A stretch of DNA of 10,870 bases from Desulfobacteraceae bacterium (lineage in GTDB: Bacteria; Desulfobacterota; Desulfobacteria; Desulfobacterales; DAOWNP01), in contig DAOWNP010000049.1 of NCBI GenBank assembly GCA_030642545.1, forward strand, positions 1 to 10,870. The letters run 5' to 3'. Under the pieces are notes generated by a model. That model saw only the letters and a program-made list of their open reading frames with translations, was not told where the DNA came from and did no database searches. Below, piece after piece: positions 8,684 to 10,870 of the stretch (position 1 is its first letter; every line of letters starts with the position of its first letter). Made by a program: the position numbers and the translations under genes.

Positions 8684-9016
8684 TTATCTTATGCCGGCTG
8701 CTATGGGCAGATCAGAATCTGCTGCATGATCTATGAGGTAGTTTATGATAAGAGCCAGTTCTTCTTTTGTAAATAATGAGCCTATATCTTTGTATCTTTT
8801 GTGCTTGTTTCTTTTAAAAAATCTTATCCATTGAATAGAGGCATATTTTGCAGGACTCAATAATTTTGTTTTTTGATTTTCTTCTTTACTTTGATTGTGG
8901 CATTGAGCACATTTGTTAATAAATAGTTGCTTGCCTTCAGTGCAAAATCCATTTGGATAAATAAGAAAAATGCAGAAAATAATAATAATAATAACAACAA
9001 CAAACGATTTTATCAT
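8684..9016 (-). CDS. Small exported monoheme c-type cytochrome
   Basis: A 110-residue protein with a strongly hydrophobic N-terminus (residues about 5-20), which is either a cleaved signal peptide or a membrane anchor. Haem would be attached at C36-A-Q-C39-H40, giving His40 as proximal ligand on the periplasmic side. Apart from Met1 there is no methionine at all, so the usual distal Met of class I cytochromes is absent. H72 and H97 are the only other histidines. The C-terminus (YLIDHAADSDLPIAAGIR) forms a final helix and tail. The ATG at 9016 has AGGAG 11 nt upstream, a long but usable spacing. It is the first gene of the four-gene cluster, so a redox link to the barrel or to the sensor kinase is possible. 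A free-standing small electron carrier is the alternative. Confidence 0.85.
   Translation of the reverse strand: MIKSFVVVIIIIIFCIFLIYPNGFCTEGKQLFINKCAQCHNQSKEENQKTKLLSPAKYASIQWIRFFKRNKHKRYKDIGSLFTKEELALIINYLIDHAADSDLPIAAGIR
8978..9001. repeat. Triplet repeat encoding the cytochrome signal-peptide core
   Basis: On the plus strand five AAT triplets (8978-8992) are followed by three AAC triplets (8993-9001). Read in the gene these are three GTT and five ATT codons, giving V6-V8 and I9-I13. Slippage here would change the hydrophobic core length in whole residues without breaking the frame. Confidence 0.75.
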
Positions 9017-9200
9017 TTTAAAAAAAGCTCCTGAGTCGTATGTATGCTGAAAAGATAAATATATTTAGGAATATTAAGAAAGAAAATATGTGTTTATTGT
9101 ATTGTAAAAAAATATAAAATAGATTATATTTTTAAAGTAACATATCTTGTTTATCGTTTCAAGTTAATCTTTTAATTATTTAAAATTTGTGGAGAATCAC
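9017..9200. promoter_or_regulatory. Divergent intergenic region with candidate promoters for both flanking units
   Basis: This 184-nt, very AT-rich gap separates the cytochrome-led operon (minus) from the acyltransferase (plus), so both promoters should lie here. On the minus strand a perfect TATAAT lies at 9128-9123, but no good -35 is seen at the right distance. It would give a leader of about 100 nt. On the plus strand TTGTTT (9147-9152) and TTTAAT (9171-9176), spaced 18 nt, are a weak match that would give a very short leader. I found no convincing operator palindrome, lux-type box or sigma-54 -24/-12 pair by eye. The region's role is well supported by gene orientation; the individual boxes are weak. 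Confidence 0.45.
9191..9194 (+). promoter_or_regulatory. Ribosome binding site that decides the acyltransferase start
   Basis: GGAG lies 6 nt before GTG 9201. A second in-frame GTG at 9189 overlaps this site by one base and has no Shine-Dalgarno of its own, so the downstream GTG is preferred. alaS in this window uses the same GGAG with similar (7 nt) spacing. Confidence 0.75.
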
Positions 9201-9914
9201 GTGAAGAGTGATATTAAATTTGCTATTGCTAATTCAGATGAATTAAAAGAGGAAATTTACAGGCTCAGGTATGAAGTTTATGCAAATGAGTTTGGTTATG
9301 AAGATAAAAATGATTTTCCTGATGGTTTAGAAAAAGATATTTATGATGAACACTCTATTCATGTTGCTGCATTGATTAATAATAAGGTTATGGGTACTGT
9401 CAGGTTGATTATGAATTCAGATATTGGGTTTCCTATTGATAAAATAGAAGGGAAAAGTTTTTATGGAAAAAAGCCTCATCCTTCAAAGATAATAGAGGCT
9501 TCACGGTTTACTGTAAGTTCCTCTTTCAGGCGGCGTAAAGAAGACAGGGTTTATGGAATAAGATCATATCTCAAAAAATCTGAAGGCGGGGTTCTTTCTG
9601 AAGATGAGAAATCATTGTTTGAAAAAGAAAGAAGGTTAGCACCTGAAATAATAAGAGGATTATTGAAAAATCTTTATCAGTTAACAAAACAGATGGAAAT
9701 TACACACTGGTACGTAGTTATTGAAAAAAGGTTGTATTATATGTTTAAAAGGATGGGTTATCTTTTAAGGCAGATAGGGGAACCTGTTGATTATCATAAT
9801 GCCATAAGGATCCCGTACTTGGGTATTATAAAAGAGATGGATGAGCATTTTAAAAATAAAAAACCTGAATTTTTTAAAATGTTATGTAAAGATCTTGAAG
9901 TATTTGATAAGTAA
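9201..9914 (+). CDS. GNAT-fold N-acyltransferase, LuxI/FeeM-like, PEP-CTERM/exosortase-associated type
   Basis: A 237-residue cytoplasmic protein (from GTG 9201), with no signal peptide. It resembles the exosortase-associated acyltransferase family, related to N-acyl amino acid synthases (FeeM) and LuxI autoinducer synthases. The family pattern is visible in order: LRYEVYANEFGYED with R23; EKDIYDEHS with D46 and D49; GTVRLI with R68; EASRF with E99 and R102, followed by a basic RRR run; and late GEPVDYHNAIRIPY. These align with the R, D, D, R, E, R set conserved in EsaI/LuxI. The expected chemistry is transfer of an acyl group from acyl-ACP or acyl-CoA to an amine. Acceptor and product are unknown. 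It is divergent from the cytochrome/barrel/kinase operon and convergent with a methyltransferase. No exosortase or PEP-CTERM gene is in the window. A GTG at 9189 would add four residues (MENH) but is less likely. Confidence 0.82.
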   Translation: MKSDIKFAIANSDELKEEIYRLRYEVYANEFGYEDKNDFPDGLEKDIYDEHSIHVAALINNKVMGTVRLIMNSDIGFPIDKIEGKSFYGKKPHPSKIIEASRFTVSSSFRRRKEDRVYGIRSYLKKSEGGVLSEDEKSLFEKERRLAPEIIRGLLKNLYQLTKQMEITHWYVVIEKRLYYMFKRMGYLLRQIGEPVDYHNAIRIPYLGIIKEMDEHFKNKKPEFFKMLCKDLEVFDK

Positions 9915-9970
9915 AAACTTATATCTAAACTTTATCTGAATGAAGGCTGGAAGTTCTCTGATTCTGTTTT

Positions 9971-10720
9971 CTAACTTACATATTTATCTTTTAATATTTT
10001 TTTTATAAAAGATGTAAGAGGTATATTAATATTATTGTTTCTTTTATTTTTAGCCGATCTTTCAATACCATGATGTGTGATGAATTGAGATGTTAAAAAT
10101 AAATTATCTATATTAATTTTTTTTACAATTTCTGCCCACTCTTTTTTAGAAAAAGCAGCTAATATGGAATTTTTATATTCCTCTTTCATCAACTTATTGT
10201 AAGTTAAACCAAAAAAATTAACATGCATCCATGCAATTAGTTTAGATTTTCTGATAAGATCACGTACAGTAAAAGAGCCATTCTTTTTAACTACACGAGC
10301 CATTTCATTTAAAACAGGTAGTGGATTTTTAATATGATGCAGCATATTATGGCAAAATACAGCATCAAAACTATTGTTTTCAAAAGGGATCTTGTTGCCG
10401 TTTGCACATAGGAAACAAATTTTTTCGTCAACTTTTTCCTCTTTTGCATTATCTTTTGCTACTTTAATCATGTTGGTTGAGAGATCAATTCCTGTAAGGC
10501 TGATATTTTCAGTATATTTTGCTATTCCTATACTTATCCTGCCGGTACCACATCCAACTTCTAAAAAATTGCCGCAATCAGGGCTTGCATTTATAACTGT
10601 TTCAATAAAACCGTTATGAAGAATGGTTAAATATTTTAACGTTAGCTTATCATATGCTGCTACCTCTTCTATACTTTCCATGGCTTCTGGTTCCATGATT
10701 CGTTTAGAGTTTGAAATCAT
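9971..10720 (-). CDS. Class I SAM-dependent methyltransferase (Methyltransf_11-like)
   Basis: A 249-residue soluble protein. Motif I EVGCGTGR is at 54-61, the acidic SAM-ribose residue is D79 in LTGIDLS, motif IV-like IPFENNSFDAVFCHNMLHHI follows at 111-130, and ARVVKKNGSF (141-150) corresponds to the post-motif strand region. Order and spacing match Rossmann-fold small-molecule methyltransferases. The C-terminal 90 residues are lysine-rich and unrecognised. The substrate cannot be read from sequence. The ATG at 10720 has GGGAG 12 nt upstream (10737-10733), a long spacing; ATG codons at residues 9 and 14 are less likely starts. It converges on the acyltransferase, with 56 nt between stops and no clear terminator hairpin, so shared function with it is only a possibility. 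A weak TATTAT lies in the short upstream gap before the palindromic repeat. Confidence 0.9.
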   Translation of the reverse strand: MISNSKRIMEPEAMESIEEVAAYDKLTLKYLTILHNGFIETVINASPDCGNFLEVGCGTGRISIGIAKYTENISLTGIDLSTNMIKVAKDNAKEEKVDEKICFLCANGNKIPFENNSFDAVFCHNMLHHIKNPLPVLNEMARVVKKNGSFTVRDLIRKSKLIAWMHVNFFGLTYNKLMKEEYKNSILAAFSKKEWAEIVKKINIDNLFLTSQFITHHGIERSAKNKRNNNINIPLTSFIKKILKDKYVS

Positions 10721-10781
10721 ATTTTTAAAAGTCTCCCTATAATACTGTAAAGTTGTTTTATATCTTGAGAGTCCAAAGTTC

Positions 10782-10870
10782 TGTCGTCATGCCGGACAAA
10801 GATCCGGCATCCAGCTTCATTATGTTGTTGGAATTATTCTGGATGCAGGCTTTCGCCGGAATGACGGCAA
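10782..10870. repeat. Compound palindromic repeat resembling a REPIN / dispersed MITE-like element
   Basis: Two arms in inverted orientation (about 10782-10814 and 10839-10869) match imperfectly as GTCATGCCGG...GCATCCAG against CTGGATGC...CCGGAATGAC, around a 24-nt AT-rich spacer. The left arm itself folds into a perfect 8-bp hairpin, ATGCCGGA (10789-10796) with TCCGGCAT (10803-10810). The right arm forms a weaker hairpin around GGC-TTTC-GCC. Its GC content is clearly above its surroundings. Two inverted REP-like hairpins is the REPIN layout, and GTCAT..CCGG..CCAG ends are common in dispersed intergenic repeats of Gram-negative genomes. No T-run follows, so it is a poor intrinsic terminator. 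It may continue past the window, and its copy number cannot be seen from here. Confidence 0.75.

Noticed and set aside
9017..9200. Operator palindrome or lux-box in the divergent region
   Set aside because: Short A/T mirror patterns such as AATTATTTAAAATT are not true inverted repeats of useful length in this composition.
9915..9970. Possible terminator between the acyltransferase and methyltransferase genes
   Set aside because: Only 4-bp pairings such as GAAT/ATTC were found, with no GC stem and no T-run. Not enough to call.

Overview
The window looks like chromosome from an AT-rich, Gram-negative, probably anaerobic bacterium. An outer-membrane barrel protein and a periplasmic c-type cytochrome show the double membrane. 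The form of the alanyl-tRNA synthetase, the DUF3373-like barrel and the mix of hybrid kinase, HD-GYP regulator and exosortase-type acyltransferase suggest Desulfobacterota (Desulfobacterales-like). That placement is inference, since no rRNA or other marker is present.

Layout. Bases 3-101 hold the last 32 codons of an unidentified gene, followed after 30 nt by alaS (132-2750, +). Facing alaS with only 7 nt between stop codons is a four-gene minus-strand cluster. In transcription order it is a monoheme cytochrome c (9016-8684), an outer-membrane beta-barrel protein (8647-7016), a 1062-residue hybrid histidine kinase (7006-3818) and a REC-HD-GYP response regulator (3801-2758). Gaps of 36, 9 and 16 nt suggest one operon. 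Upstream of it, a 184-nt AT-rich divergent intergenic region leads to a plus-strand GNAT/autoinducer-synthase-like acyltransferase (9201-9914). A convergent SAM-dependent methyltransferase (10720-9971) follows. The right edge (10782-10870) is a compound palindromic repeat resembling a REPIN, possibly continuing past the window. No stretch over 300 bases lacks a gene, and I see no tRNA, rRNA, CRISPR array or transposase gene.

How the genes may work together. The kinase has every site of a His-Asp-His relay (H332, D622 and D762, H909), and the next gene supplies a receiver (D56) fused to a complete HD-GYP domain. The simplest reading is an envelope signal passed by phosphorelay to cyclic-di-GMP breakdown. 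The cytochrome and barrel protein cotranscribed upstream could form or deliver the input. The divergent acyltransferase keeps the residues conserved in LuxI/FeeM-type enzymes, so a secreted acyl compound as the signal is possible but unproven. This cluster is the part of the window most worth following up.
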